From Pseudodesulfovibrio profundus (GTDB lineage Bacteria > Desulfobacterota > Desulfovibrionia > Desulfovibrionales > Desulfovibrionaceae): a stretch of DNA of 64,000 bases. Shown here in pieces: positions 53,524 through 62,815 of the stretch. The stretch's first letter is position 1. Each line of letters opens with the position of its first letter. Where the stretch lies: positions 2,269,001-2,333,000 of the forward strand of contig NZ_LT907975.1 of NCBI RefSeq assembly GCF_900217235.1, in the 5' to 3' direction. The notes beneath the pieces were generated by a model. That model was not told where the DNA came from. It ran no database searches and saw only the letters and a list, made by a program, of their open reading frames with translations. The translations under genes were made by a program, and so were the position numbers.

Positions 53524-54597
53524 ATGAACTGGGACTGGGAAAAGTTACAAAAGCAACAACAGGGGCGTCACGGTGGCGGCAAGCCACCGAATTTTGATGA
53601 TTTCCAGCAGCAGTTTGACAAGTTCAAACATTTCAAGCTGCCTGGTTGGAAACTCATAGTACCTTTAATCGTCATCCTTTGGATAGCTTCCGGATTCTAT
53701 ATTGTAGAGCCGGATGAGGTTGGCGTGGTAAAGCAATTTGGTCAATTCAATCGCATAACTACTGCGGGACCGAACTACCACATACCCTATCCGATTGAGA
53801 GTGTCCTGACACCGAAGGTCACGCAGATCCGGCGAGTCGAGTTCGGATTTCGTTCTTCAGGCAGAGCTCGTGTTCAGCAGTTTCAGCAGGGCGTGAGCCG
53901 GGAAGTTCCCGAAGAGGCTTTGATGCTCACTGGTGACGAGAACATCGTTTCCGTGCAGTTCATCGTCCAGTACATGATCAAGGATGCCAAGAATTACCTG
54001 TTCAATGTTTTTGATCCTGCCAAGACCATCGTGCATGCCGGTGAGGCCGCCATGCGTGAAGTCATCGGTAACGGCAAGATCGATGATGCTTTGACCACAG
54101 GTAAGATGGAAATTCAGATTGAGACCCGCGACTTGATGCAGCATATCCTCGATATGTACGAAACCGGTATCAATATCGTGGCTGTGCAGATGCAGAACGT
54201 ACATCCGCCGGAACAGGTGGTTGACGCGTTTAAGGACGTTGCCTCCGCTCGCGAAGACAAGAGCCGTTTCATCAACGAAGCGGAAGCGTATCAGCGAGAC
54301 ATCCTGCCCAAGGCGCGTGGTGAGGCTTCTCGCATAGTCAATGCGGCCCAGGCCTACAAGCAGACCAAGGTCCGCAAGGCCGAAGGTGATGCCTCACGTT
54401 TCCTCGCCGTGCTCTCCGAGTACAACAAGGCCAAGGACATCACTCGTGAGCGACTGTATCTGGAAACCATGGAAAGCATCCTTTCCAACCCCGAGGTTGA
54501 AAAGTTGATTATGGCTGACGACGCTCTCAAACAAACTGTTCCCTACCTGCCTTTGGGCCAGACTCCCAAGTCCGGCGTGAACAGGGAAAAGAACTAG
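53524..54597 (+). CDS. hflK: Membrane protease modulator HflK
   Basis: 357 residues. A Gly/Gln-rich N-terminus (KQQQGRHGGGKPPNFDDFQQ) is followed by one membrane segment (LIVPLIVILWIASGFYIVEP) and a SPFH/Band 7 domain with VGVVKQFGQFNRITTAGPNY and a coiled coil ending near 320. With HflC it forms a large periplasm-facing cage around FtsH. It is 12 bp before hflC. TTGACC-N17-TATTTC upstream may be the promoter. Confidence 0.95.
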   Translation: MNWDWEKLQKQQQGRHGGGKPPNFDDFQQQFDKFKHFKLPGWKLIVPLIVILWIASGFYIVEPDEVGVVKQFGQFNRITTAGPNYHIPYPIESVLTPKVTQIRRVEFGFRSSGRARVQQFQQGVSREVPEEALMLTGDENIVSVQFIVQYMIKDAKNYLFNVFDPAKTIVHAGEAAMREVIGNGKIDDALTTGKMEIQIETRDLMQHILDMYETGINIVAVQMQNVHPPEQVVDAFKDVASAREDKSRFINEAEAYQRDILPKARGEASRIVNAAQAYKQTKVRKAEGDASRFLAVLSEYNKAKDITRERLYLETMESILSNPEVEKLIMADDALKQTVPYLPLGQTPKSGVNREKN

Positions 54598-54609
54598 GGC
54601 TGGAGTATC

Positions 54610-55461
54610 ATGAAGAAAAGAACAGTAATATTCATGGTCCTCATCGTGCTGGGCGCGTTTGCATTGACTCAGTCAGCGTTCACCGTCGATCAGACGGAGA
54701 AGGCTATCGTCATTCAACTCGGTAAGCCGGTAGGGGACAAGGCTTTGGGGCCGGGGCTGCACTTCAAGCTGCCCCTCGTACAGAATGTGGTTTTCTTTGA
54801 TGCCCGTATTCTGGACTTCGACGCCAAACCCGAAGAGATCACAACCACTGACAAGAAATACATGAAGGTCGACTCCTATACCAAATGGCGTATAGTCGAG
54901 CCGCTCACCTTCTACACCAAAGTACGGACCATTCAGGGCGGGCAGGCCCGCCTGGATGACATCATCCGCTCCCAGCTGCGCGTGGCACTGGGCCGGTACA
55001 CGCTCATTGAAGTCGTGTCGCACAAGCGTCAGGAAATCATGGACACCGTGACCGCTCGCTCCCGTGAACTGCTGGAACCGTATGGAATCGATGTTATCGA
55101 CGTTCGCATCAAACGAACCGATCTGCCGGCGGAAAACGCCCGAGCAATTTTCGGTCGCATGAAGGCTGAACGTGAACGTCAGGCAAAACAGTACCGCTCC
55201 GAAGGTCGTGAGGTTTCTGCAAGAATCATTGCAGAGGCGGACAAGGAACGGTCCATCATTTTGGCTGATGCGGAAAAAGAATCTGAGATCATCCGAGGTG
55301 AAGGTGATGCCATGGCAACGAAAATCTATGCTGATGCATTGGGTCGTTCGCCGGAATTCTACGCATTCACCCGCAGCCTGGAAGCATACAGGAAAAGTCT
55401 CAAAGACAACTCCCGTCTGATTATGACGCCGAAATCTCCCTTCCTCAAGTACATGAAGTAA
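54610..55461 (+). CDS. hflC: Membrane protease modulator HflC
   Basis: 283 residues with one N-terminal membrane segment (TVIFMVLIVLGAFALTQSAF) and a SPFH domain: FTVDQTEKAIVIQLGKPVGD, ALGPGLHFKLPLVQNVVFFD, then YGIDVIDVRIKRTDLPAENA and a long coiled coil. Partner of HflK. GGAG lies in GGGCTGGAGTATC before the ATG. Confidence 0.95.
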   Translation: MKKRTVIFMVLIVLGAFALTQSAFTVDQTEKAIVIQLGKPVGDKALGPGLHFKLPLVQNVVFFDARILDFDAKPEEITTTDKKYMKVDSYTKWRIVEPLTFYTKVRTIQGGQARLDDIIRSQLRVALGRYTLIEVVSHKRQEIMDTVTARSRELLEPYGIDVIDVRIKRTDLPAENARAIFGRMKAERERQAKQYRSEGREVSARIIAEADKERSIILADAEKESEIIRGEGDAMATKIYADALGRSPEFYAFTRSLEAYRKSLKDNSRLIMTPKSPFLKYMK

Positions 55462-55485
55462 ACATTGTTCGTGAGTACAGGTAGT

Positions 55486-55523
55486 TGAGCGGATGCAAGG
55501 CTGTATGGCCCTGCATCCGCTCA
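55486..55523 (+). terminator. hflKC terminator
   Basis: Arms TGAGCGGATGCA and TGCATCCGCTCA; T-run weak (ATTTGTTG). Confidence 0.7.
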
Positions 55524-55554
55524 TGTGATTTGTTGTATATAAAGAACAAACATC

Positions 55555-55602
55555 TTGACAGAATCGGGAAAAACTCCCAATTTTCCTGGGAAAAAATCCC
55601 AG
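55555..55602. promoter_or_regulatory. TTGACA promoter box with two GGGA-N5-TCCC operators
   Basis: TTGACA (55555-55560) followed by two operators: GGGA-AAAAC-TCCC (55566-55578) and CTGGGA-AAAAA-TCCCAG (55586-55602). Their centres are 22 bp apart, two helix turns. A single GGGA half-site follows at 55616. The first operator falls in the spacer of the TTGACA promoter, so occupancy would block it. The nearest regulator gene is the S24 repressor 120 bp downstream, suggesting autoregulation. Confidence 0.6.
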
Positions 55603-55724
55603 TGTCTTTGACGTTGGGAATACGAAGTTTTTTTTTGTTAGAAAAAATAACTGCAATTGGTTATCATCAAGAATAAGTTACTTAGTATTGCGATACTGCC
55701 AATTGTATCAAAAGGGGAACCATT

Positions 55725-56447
55725 ATGCCCAAAAAGAAAAGACAGTGTGATGAGGCACAACTAAAATGGTTCGAGGAGGCCCTTGAGCGTATCAAAAAGG
55801 CAACAGGTGCTCGCACACAAGTGCAGCTTGCAGAAGTTCTGGACGTTAGACAATCGTCTATTTCCGATGCCAAACGACGTTGCTCCATTCCTGCTGAATG
55901 GTTTTTGAAGCTCTATCGCAGCCACGGACTGGACCCGGATTGGCTTTCAGATGGCGTTGAGCCGGTATATCTGAATGAATCCAAAGCAAAGATCCCTGCA
56001 GACACGTTGTTGCGGGAATCGCCGGCTCCGTATGGTCGGATGAACTCACGCGGACGCGTGTTGCCTGTCTCCACTATGGCCGGGAGCAGGAAGGAAAATC
56101 CCACCTGGGAACCTAATCCGATCGAAGAACTCTCCGTGCCCGAATCGTTTTGCCGCCCGAAATTGCAGGTGGTCAAAGTTGATTCGGCAAGCATGGAACC
56201 GGTAATCGCCAGAGGTGCATTCGTGGGGATCGATTGCGCCCAGAAGGAACATCCGGACGGAGATTTGTGCGCAGTGCACTTCCCGCATCAGGGATTAACC
56301 ATTCGCCGGGTTTTCATGCAGGGCGATTCATTTGTTCTCAAAGCCGAGAACGACAAACACTCAGACCTGACCATCCCGGCTGCCGAGATGGAAGATCGCA
56401 CGGTTGGGCGCGTGGTGTGGGTATTGCAAAACGTATCGCCTCTTTAG
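55725..56447 (+). CDS. CI-like repressor with S24 peptidase domain, likely non-cleaving
   Basis: 240 residues. The helix-turn-helix is at about 30-55 (VQLAEVLDVRQSSISDAKRR). The C-terminal LexA/CI fold has a cleavage-site-like MAG (Ala119-Gly120), the catalytic Ser in DSASMEP (Ser156), but where the Lys of LexA-type VKRL should be there is LTIRRVF (Arg194). Self-cleavage is therefore doubtful. No phage genes are next to it: hflC is before and a solute-binding protein after. AAGGGGAACC precedes the ATG. It may be a phage repressor kept as a host regulator. Confidence 0.88.
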   Translation: MPKKKRQCDEAQLKWFEEALERIKKATGARTQVQLAEVLDVRQSSISDAKRRCSIPAEWFLKLYRSHGLDPDWLSDGVEPVYLNESKAKIPADTLLRESPAPYGRMNSRGRVLPVSTMAGSRKENPTWEPNPIEELSVPESFCRPKLQVVKVDSASMEPVIARGAFVGIDCAQKEHPDGDLCAVHFPHQGLTIRRVFMQGDSFVLKAENDKHSDLTIPAAEMEDRTVGRVVWVLQNVSPL

Positions 56448-56467
56448 TCGAAACATAATTGCAGAAT

Positions 56468-56505
56468 AAAAGCTGGGGGCCGTTAAACGCCTCCAGCTTT
56501 TTTTT
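56468..56505 (+). terminator. Terminator of the S24 regulator gene
   Basis: Arms AAAGCTGG/CCAGCTTT with inner GGGC/GCCT, followed by T8. Confidence 0.92.
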
Positions 56506-56822
56506 GTGGTCAATGCCACTTTCCAATAAGAACACCACCTCTCACTGCTCTTCGTTGTACTGATTTTTGGCCAACACGGCCTCCTTTCATACGCGTCTTA
56601 TCCCACTACAAATGGGGCCTCTTTCTCTCTCTGTTTTTTCCTGTCTAATTATCATGCGTTGCTACCATAAAATATGCTATGCGATGAAATAATAGTTGTC
56701 TTACGATATGAATGTAAGTCGTGATCAGGCTTGCGTATATTGCTCTGAAGTGTCTCTTGGGGCCATGATTTTGGACGGGAGACCCTGATAATGCTGAATC
56801 TGTAATGGCTTCGGAGGCGGGC
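56506..56822. other. Promoter region of the sensing cassette
   Basis: About 317 bp, AT-rich between 56640 and 56720, with several possible -10 boxes but no strong -35. No GGGA-N5-TCCC operator is present here. No gene is seen. Confidence 0.35.
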
Positions 56823-58142
56823 ATGGGTTGGAAACGGTTGGAAGAGGGAAGCTACTCTAACAAGTGGAGTGGAAGGTTCGTCATTGCCTTCATATATCCT
56901 GCAGGGGTGGCGATATGGTGGTTGAGCATGCTGCTCGCTTTGAGTTTTGGTGCCATCTTCGTCACATCAACCAACTCTCAAGCCGTTTCCCCGAAAGCGC
57001 CCCTTCGCCTATATCTTGATGTGGACCTGACCGGAGCACGGGCATCCGGTGTGGCCATTGAACAGGGCGTACGAACAGCCTTGGCCCAGGACGGAGGCCG
57101 TTTCGGGGATCGTCCGGTGCAACTGGTGGTACTGGATAATCACGGCAACTCTTCCCGCAGTCTGGCGAATCTGAAGCAATTTCAAACTGACCCCAACGGG
57201 TTGGCTATTATCGGTGGTCAACACTCGGCTCCTTTACTCGCGCATCGGAATTACATCAATGATAACAAAATTTTGATGCTTGTTCCGTGGGCGACAGCTG
57301 CTCCAATTACACGTCCCAAGGAGCAAAATAATTGGATATTTCGCCTCTCCATCGATGACCAAATGGTTGGCGAGGCTCTGGTAGGCCGTGCTGTGGATGA
57401 GAGAGGATTTTCCCGCCTCGCCTTGCTGCTGGAGGAGAGCGATTGGGGCAAGTCCAATTTCCACCGAATGAACGACAGCCTCAAGGATCGAGGGTTGGTT
57501 CCGGTCAGCACCTCCTATCTCGCCTGGGGGGTGTCGGTCCCATCGGCAAATATTTTGCTGCGCGAAATATACAGGTCAGGAGCAGACGCCATCCTCATGG
57601 ATGCAACTGCCCAGGAAGAGTTGGCTGTTTTGCAGGCAATGCTCAATCAGCCGGAAGACGAGCGCCTCCCTGTGATCAGTCACTGGAGAGTGACGGGTGT
57701 CGACGTATCCGGAGCCCTGCCTCATCATGCGCGAAAAAAACTGGATTTGGAGTTCGTCCAGACACGTTTTTCGTTTCTGGACATGGAACAGGGCAGTTTG
57801 GGCAGGCAGGTTTTTGAGCAAGCGCAGACGCTGTTCCCTGACATAAAGCGTCCCAGCGATATCACGCCGCCCAATGGGTTCACCCATGCCTACGACATAA
57901 CCAGAATTTTGCAGGCAGCTGTCAGGCAGAGTGGATTGACAGGCGATGTGGCCCAGGATCGTGCCGCGGTCCGTGCTGCCCTGGAAAACCTTGGTGAGCC
58001 GGTGGAGGGTCTCATAAAAGTTTATCGCAAACCTTTTGCTCCGTTTGATGCAGAATCTACTGACGGACATGAAGCCCTGAACTTGAACGATTATACCTTT
58101 GGAAGGTTTAACGAGCATGACGCAATCATCCTCTCCCGATAA
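56823..58142 (+). CDS. Branched-chain-type solute-binding protein linked to a sensor kinase
   Basis: About 439 residues with an N-terminal membrane segment (AIWWLSMLLALSFGAIF), which may be an uncleaved anchor. The rest is a type I periplasmic-binding (Peripla_BP_6/LivJ-like) fold: LRLYLDVDLTGARASGVAIE, LAIIGGQHSAPLLAHRNYI, then WIFRLSIDDQMVGEALVGRA and FTHAYDITRILQAAV. No ABC transporter genes are near. It overlaps the kinase gene by 26 bp, so it probably presents a ligand to that kinase. GGAGGCGGGC precedes ATG 56823; 56805 is also in frame. Confidence 0.85.
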   Translation: MGWKRLEEGSYSNKWSGRFVIAFIYPAGVAIWWLSMLLALSFGAIFVTSTNSQAVSPKAPLRLYLDVDLTGARASGVAIEQGVRTALAQDGGRFGDRPVQLVVLDNHGNSSRSLANLKQFQTDPNGLAIIGGQHSAPLLAHRNYINDNKILMLVPWATAAPITRPKEQNNWIFRLSIDDQMVGEALVGRAVDERGFSRLALLLEESDWGKSNFHRMNDSLKDRGLVPVSTSYLAWGVSVPSANILLREIYRSGADAILMDATAQEELAVLQAMLNQPEDERLPVISHWRVTGVDVSGALPHHARKKLDLEFVQTRFSFLDMEQGSLGRQVFEQAQTLFPDIKRPSDITPPNGFTHAYDITRILQAAVRQSGLTGDVAQDRAAVRAALENLGEPVEGLIKVYRKPFAPFDAESTDGHEALNLNDYTFGRFNEHDAIILSR

Positions 58143-60306
58143 TGGCATGGAAGTTCTGGAGAAAACGCAGAAGGAATCACAATCGTCGTTTTCCCGGCTG
58201 TTCAGTCGTTTCCTGTTGGCCTTCTTTGTGGTTCAGGTTGTTGTAGGCGGTGCCGTTATTATTTTTGTTATCGGTAGCGAAATGTCCGCCATGCAGAAGG
58301 AAGGAGTGCGCAAGGAGCTGGAGAGCCATCGGCATGTCGTGGAATCGTATCTGGAAAATCGCGTATCCTTCCTGGCAGAATATGCAAAGGCACCAGCCCT
58401 GGTGGCAGGGGTTCTGAATCCGGACGATCAACTGGCGAATACGGTTGATCAGTTGGAGTCGCTGGCCATGATGAATAAGAGTGTCCGGTTTGCGCTGCAG
58501 GATTTTCAGGGAAGCATTGTTTATTCCAATTGGCTTTTCCGAAATGACACCCCTTCCGCTGATTTTCAGCGTTTGATGCAGGGCGATCAGGATCACACCG
58601 TGACCATCATTGAAGCCCGAGAAGGGGCTGTGGAGGGCTGGTACTGGAAGATCAGTGTTCCGGTCTTCTATCATGATCAGCCAGAGGGAGTCCTCTCTGC
58701 GTATATTCCCATTCACCTGCAAGATATTATGGGAACGAATGGAGAAAATCTGCGCCTGACGTTGAAGTTCGCCGATAGCGCCGTAGTCTCATACGGGACT
58801 GCTGAAGAACCGGTTGTCTCTATGGAAACAACCACTGTTTACCCCGAAATCACCCTCCAGCAGGAAGTGAGTCAGGCTGTCGTCTATAATCGATTGAAAT
58901 ACCTGATCACAGTGCTGACCCTGTCTTTTATCGGGTGTACGGGCATGGTCCTGTTCGTAGTCCATCGGATGGGCAAGCAGATGTTGCTGGTCCCCCATGA
59001 GCGACTGGAAACTCTGCGCGATGAGCTTGAAAAGGAAGTGGAAGCCCAAACCGCTGATCTGAAGATGCGGACGGTGCAACTCTCCATTGAGATTCGGGAA
59101 CGGCGCGAGGCGGAAATCGAAGCGCGGGAAACCGGCCAGCTGGTTTCTGCTTTGCTGGAAGGTATCGGGGCCGGGTTTTATATCATCAACCCGAAAACCC
59201 AGCAGATTATTCGTTCAAATGCGGTCATACACAAACTGTTTGGCCTTTCACCGTGGCAACTGTCTCAACGTGAGTGCACGGAAGCTTTCGGCAACTATTC
59301 TCAGACAATGATTGGCCTGGCCTGTCCTGAAACCGTTAGTAGCGAAACGTACATGGAAGGTGTGGCTCGACATGTCGATGGTCACTCGTTCCCCATAGCC
59401 CGCTATCTGGTGCCGGTGGAGATTCGCGGCGAGGAGCATGTCGGCGTTATCGTGCTGGACATCACGGACCGCAAAAACCTCGAACGTCGGCTCAATGTGG
59501 CCCAGAAGCTTGAATCCATCGGCGAGCTGGCATCGGGTATCGCACACGAAATCAATACACCTATCCAGTATGTCGGAGACAGCATCCGTTTTGTTCAGGA
59601 AGCTGCAGAAGACATCATCTCCATTCTGGAGGCCGAAGGAAAACTCATTGCTCGTTGCAGGGAAGACGGGAAGTACCCTGACCTTATCGAGGAAATTGAA
59701 GAGTCGTGGGACGATGCCGACCTGGAATTCATTGTGGAAGAAATCCCCAAGGCCTGCACCAGAGCTCTTGAGGGGACCGACAGAGTGGCGGTGATCGTCC
59801 GGGCCATGAAAAATTTCGCGCATCCCGGAACCGAGGGAATGTCCTCGCTTGATGTCAACGATTCCCTTGAGAATACCATTTTAGTCTCAAAGAACGAATG
59901 GAAATACGTGGCTGAAATCGAGAAGGATTTTGAATTTGTGCCCACGGTGAAGTGCATGCCGGGAGACATCAATCAGGTATTTCTCAATGTTCTGGTCAAT
60001 GCGGCCCATGCGGTTGGAGATGTGGTGAAGAATTCCGGTGACAAAGGGACGATCACCCTCTCCACACGGGAGGAAGGGGATATGGTGCTCATCAGTATCA
60101 GTGACACCGGTACAGGTATCCCGGAAGCAATTAGAGAAAAAATATTTGATCCGTTCTTCACCACCAAGGAGGTGGGCAGGGGAACTGGTCAGGGGCTGGC
60201 CATCGTTCACGACATAGTGGTTGAACGGCATGGGGGCTCCATCGATATTGAAACAGAAGAAGGAAAAGGGACGACGTTCAAAATACGTCTTCCTGCCAAT
60301 AAGTAA
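58117..60306 (+). CDS. Membrane sensor histidine kinase (PAS-HisKA-HATPase)
   Basis: 729 residues. TM1 is at about 36-60 ([20 protein letters not shown]), a periplasmic sensor of about 200 residues follows, TM2 is at about 262-285, then a coiled coil, PAS ([20 protein letters not shown]), HisKA with [20 protein letters not shown] (His477) and a complete ATPase ([28 protein letters not shown]). No receiver domain. It overlaps the solute-binding protein gene and is followed 10 bp later by a REC-HDOD gene, its likely target. Confidence 0.93.
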   Translation: MTQSSSPDNGMEVLEKTQKESQSSFSRLFSRFLLAFFVVQVVVGGAVIIFVIGSEMSAMQKEGVRKELESHRHVVESYLENRVSFLAEYAKAPALVAGVLNPDDQLANTVDQLESLAMMNKSVRFALQDFQGSIVYSNWLFRNDTPSADFQRLMQGDQDHTVTIIEAREGAVEGWYWKISVPVFYHDQPEGVLSAYIPIHLQDIMGTNGENLRLTLKFADSAVVSYGTAEEPVVSMETTTVYPEITLQQEVSQAVVYNRLKYLITVLTLSFIGCTGMVLFVVHRMGKQMLLVPHERLETLRDELEKEVEAQTADLKMRTVQLSIEIRERREAEIEARETGQLVSALLEGIGAGFYIINPKTQQIIRSNAVIHKLFGLSPWQLSQRECTEAFGNYSQTMIGLACPETVSSETYMEGVARHVDGHSFPIARYLVPVEIRGEEHVGVIVLDITDRKNLERRLNVAQKLESIGELASGIAHEINTPIQYVGDSIRFVQEAAEDIISILEAEGKLIARCREDGKYPDLIEEIEESWDDADLEFIVEEIPKACTRALEGTDRVAVIVRAMKNFAHPGTEGMSSLDVNDSLENTILVSKNEWKYVAEIEKDFEFVPTVKCMPGDINQVFLNVLVNAAHAVGDVVKNSGDKGTITLSTREEGDMVLISISDTGTGIPEAIREKIFDPFFTTKEVGRGTGQGLAIVHDIVVERHGGSIDIETEEGKGTTFKIRLPANK

Positions 60307-60316
60307 TGAGCGTGCT

Positions 60317-61531
60317 ATGAAAAAGAAACATACCGTATTGTTTGTTGATGACGAGCAGAGTGCCCTGGATGGGTTCAGAACGATGATGCATTCTGTCCGT
60401 AAGGAGGTGAAGTGCTTCTTTGCGCCAAGCGGTCCCGAGGGTCTGGAGCTGTTGCAAAAGCAGTCTGTGGACGTGGTGATTGCAGACATGCGAATGCCGG
60501 GAATGGATGGTGCCGAGTTCCTGTCGCGCGTGACCAGACTGTATCCGGGGACCATACGTATCGTCCTGTCCGGATATTCCGACAATCCGTCACTGTTCAA
60601 ATCAACCCGCGTTGCCCACCAGTTTTTGACCAAACCGTGCAACTCGGAAAAAATTATCGAAACCATCCGCAAGGTGACAGCCCTCAATGATGTCTTCGTG
60701 AACGAAAATGTGAGGAAGACTGTGGCCAAGTTGGATTCACTGCCTGTCCTGCCTGATCGGTTGGCGGATCTGTCTGCCGAATTGGATTCACCTGATCCGA
60801 ATCTCAAGAGAATAAGTCAGTTGGTTGAGTTGGATACGGGCATGTCCACCACCTTGATGAAGGTGGCCAATTCATCCTTCTTCGGGTTCTTTGAAAATGT
60901 GACCACACCATCGCGGGCAGTGACGCTGCTTGGTTCGGAAACAGTCAGGGGCCTGGTGCTGAGAGAGCACCTTATTGACAAGATAGATCTGACAGGTCTT
61001 GAGAACTACTCCGTGGAGAAGCTCTGGCGGCATACCCTGGAAACGGGATATTGCGCCAAAGCCATCGCCACGCATGAAAAAGCCGACAAGAAATTTATCG
61101 ATTCATGCTTTCTTGCTGGAATTTTGCACGATGTAGGTAAACTGGCTCTCCTTACCAAAATGAAGGATGTGTATGAGCCTGTCCTTGAATGCGTCAGAGA
61201 AGAGGACGGCCCCATCCGAAAGTGTGAACTGAAAAAGCTGAATGTCGATCATGCCATGGTTGGTGCGTACCTCCTCGGATTATGGGGATTCAAGGAAGAC
61301 ATAGTCAAAGGAGTCTTTCTGCATCATCGTCCACAGCACGGAGGCAAGGGGTTGACCGTGCCGCTGGTGGTTCATGTCGCAAACACCCTTCAGCATGAGA
61401 CACGCGAGTTTACTTCGGATGGGTATGCGCATTCATCGCTGAACACGTTCTGGTTGGCTGAACAGGGATTGAACCGGCGTGTCGACGACTGGCGTGCCGC
61501 ATGTATTGAAAAGTGGAGTGCAAATGACTAA
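60317..61531 (+). CDS. Response regulator REC-HDOD
   Basis: 404 residues. REC (about 1-120): VLFVDDEQSALDGF supplies the acidic pair, VVIADMRMPGMDG the phospho-Asp, and FLTKPC the Lys. The HDOD domain (about 140-350) has LDTGMSTTLMKVANSSFFGF, ILHDVGKLALL and the H-x-x-V motif VDHAMVGAYLLGLWG. HDOD domains usually bind partners rather than cleave nucleotides, despite an HD-like pair. Its last codons overlap the next gene by 8 bp. Confidence 0.93.
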   Translation: MKKKHTVLFVDDEQSALDGFRTMMHSVRKEVKCFFAPSGPEGLELLQKQSVDVVIADMRMPGMDGAEFLSRVTRLYPGTIRIVLSGYSDNPSLFKSTRVAHQFLTKPCNSEKIIETIRKVTALNDVFVNENVRKTVAKLDSLPVLPDRLADLSAELDSPDPNLKRISQLVELDTGMSTTLMKVANSSFFGFFENVTTPSRAVTLLGSETVRGLVLREHLIDKIDLTGLENYSVEKLWRHTLETGYCAKAIATHEKADKKFIDSCFLAGILHDVGKLALLTKMKDVYEPVLECVREEDGPIRKCELKKLNVDHAMVGAYLLGLWGFKEDIVKGVFLHHRPQHGGKGLTVPLVVHVANTLQHETREFTSDGYAHSSLNTFWLAEQGLNRRVDDWRAACIEKWSAND

Positions 61532-62645
61532 ACGCCGTAAAGTCCTCTTCGTTGATGATGAGCAGAATATACTGGATACCTTTCGGGCTTCCCTTCGCAA
61601 ACGCTTCAAGGTCGAGACAGCCCTTGGGCCGCTGGAAGGGGTGGAAAAAATCAAAACGTCCGGCCCCTATGCCGTGGTGGTTTCCGATCTGAAAATGCCG
61701 GATATGGACGGCATCACCTTTCTTTCCAAGGTACAGGAACTGTCGCCCGATTCGGTCAGGATCATGCTGACAGGACATGCTGATCTCAACTCCGCAATCT
61801 CGGCTGTCAACGACGGGGCTGTCTTTCGGTTTCTAACCAAGCCGAGTCCGATGGAAGTGATGATCCGCACTCTGGAAATCGCGACCAAGCAGTATTCTCT
61901 TGTGGTGGCAGAGCGTGAGTTGTTGCGTGGCACACTCCGGGGGTGCATCAAGGTGCTGACGGATATTCTCAGCCTGGTCAATCCTGAAGCCTTTGGTCGC
62001 AGCGAGCGAGTCAGGAGGTTGTCCGATTACGTTGGTAAACACCTCAATCTCAAGCATCAACTGTTCCTCGACCTGGCAGCCATGCTGTGCCAATTGGGTT
62101 GTGTCACCCTCACTGATACCGTCATGAACAAGGTGTACGAAGGCAAGGAATTGTCGGCGGAAGAACAGCAGATTTACGCCATGCACCCCTCGATTACCGC
62201 CGGAATGCTCTCCCAGATTCCACGGATGGATAAAGTCTCGGAAATTATCCTGAACCAGAATGTGAGTCTGGCTGACGATCCGACTCTTTCAGTGGAAGCG
62301 CGCGTCCTGAAAGCCTGTCTCGATTATGACTCACTGATCCAGAACGGTATGGAAAAACAGGATGCCATTGATGAGTTGCGCAAACGGGAAGGGGTGTATG
62401 ATTCCAAGGTTATTGACGTGCTCGAAAGGGGCACTGCCGGAGAGGAAGGATACGTCCGAAGGGAATTGCTGCTGTCGGAACTGCGCCCACGCATGATTTT
62501 GGAAGAGGCGCTCTGGAGCACGGACAAGGTCCATATCATGGCGGAGGGTACAGAGGTGACGGAAACGGCACTCATGCGAATTGCCAACTTCATGAAAGCC
62601 AAGCGCTTGCCTGAAACCATTAGGGCATTGGTACCTATTGAGTGA
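61524..62645 (+). CDS. Response regulator with degenerate HD-GYP-like domain
   Basis: 373 residues. REC (about 1-120) is complete: VLFVDDEQNILDTF, VVVSDLKMPDMDG, FLTKPS. The second half follows the RpfG/HD-GYP pattern (NPEAFGRSERVRRLSDYVGK, then LFLDLAAMLCQLGCVTL and IYAMHPSITAGML), but the metal-binding HD of LLHDIGK is CQLGC and no GYP is found, so c-di-GMP hydrolysis is unlikely. GGAGTGCAA precedes ATG 61524. It completes the four-gene cassette. Confidence 0.88.
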   Translation: MTKRRKVLFVDDEQNILDTFRASLRKRFKVETALGPLEGVEKIKTSGPYAVVVSDLKMPDMDGITFLSKVQELSPDSVRIMLTGHADLNSAISAVNDGAVFRFLTKPSPMEVMIRTLEIATKQYSLVVAERELLRGTLRGCIKVLTDILSLVNPEAFGRSERVRRLSDYVGKHLNLKHQLFLDLAAMLCQLGCVTLTDTVMNKVYEGKELSAEEQQIYAMHPSITAGMLSQIPRMDKVSEIILNQNVSLADDPTLSVEARVLKACLDYDSLIQNGMEKQDAIDELRKREGVYDSKVIDVLERGTAGEEGYVRRELLLSELRPRMILEEALWSTDKVHIMAEGTEVTETALMRIANFMKAKRLPETIRALVPIE

Positions 62646-62815
62646 TCGCCGGATTCTCCTCGGCCAAATATAGCATGATTAGGGTAGGGTCTCTTTTTGC
62701 GCCTTGTACGCCTGCTTCAGTCTCGTTCAGTCATCATTAGATAAAGACATGTGATTCCTATTCCTGTATTGAGACCTCTCTTCAACCAACCATGAACGGA
62801 GTAGAGGGGACAGAT

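Noticed and set aside
62771-62779. GAGACCTCT, identical to the IS end
   Set aside because: Nine matching bases without a partner repeat or transposase remnant; chance match is more likely than an IS scar.
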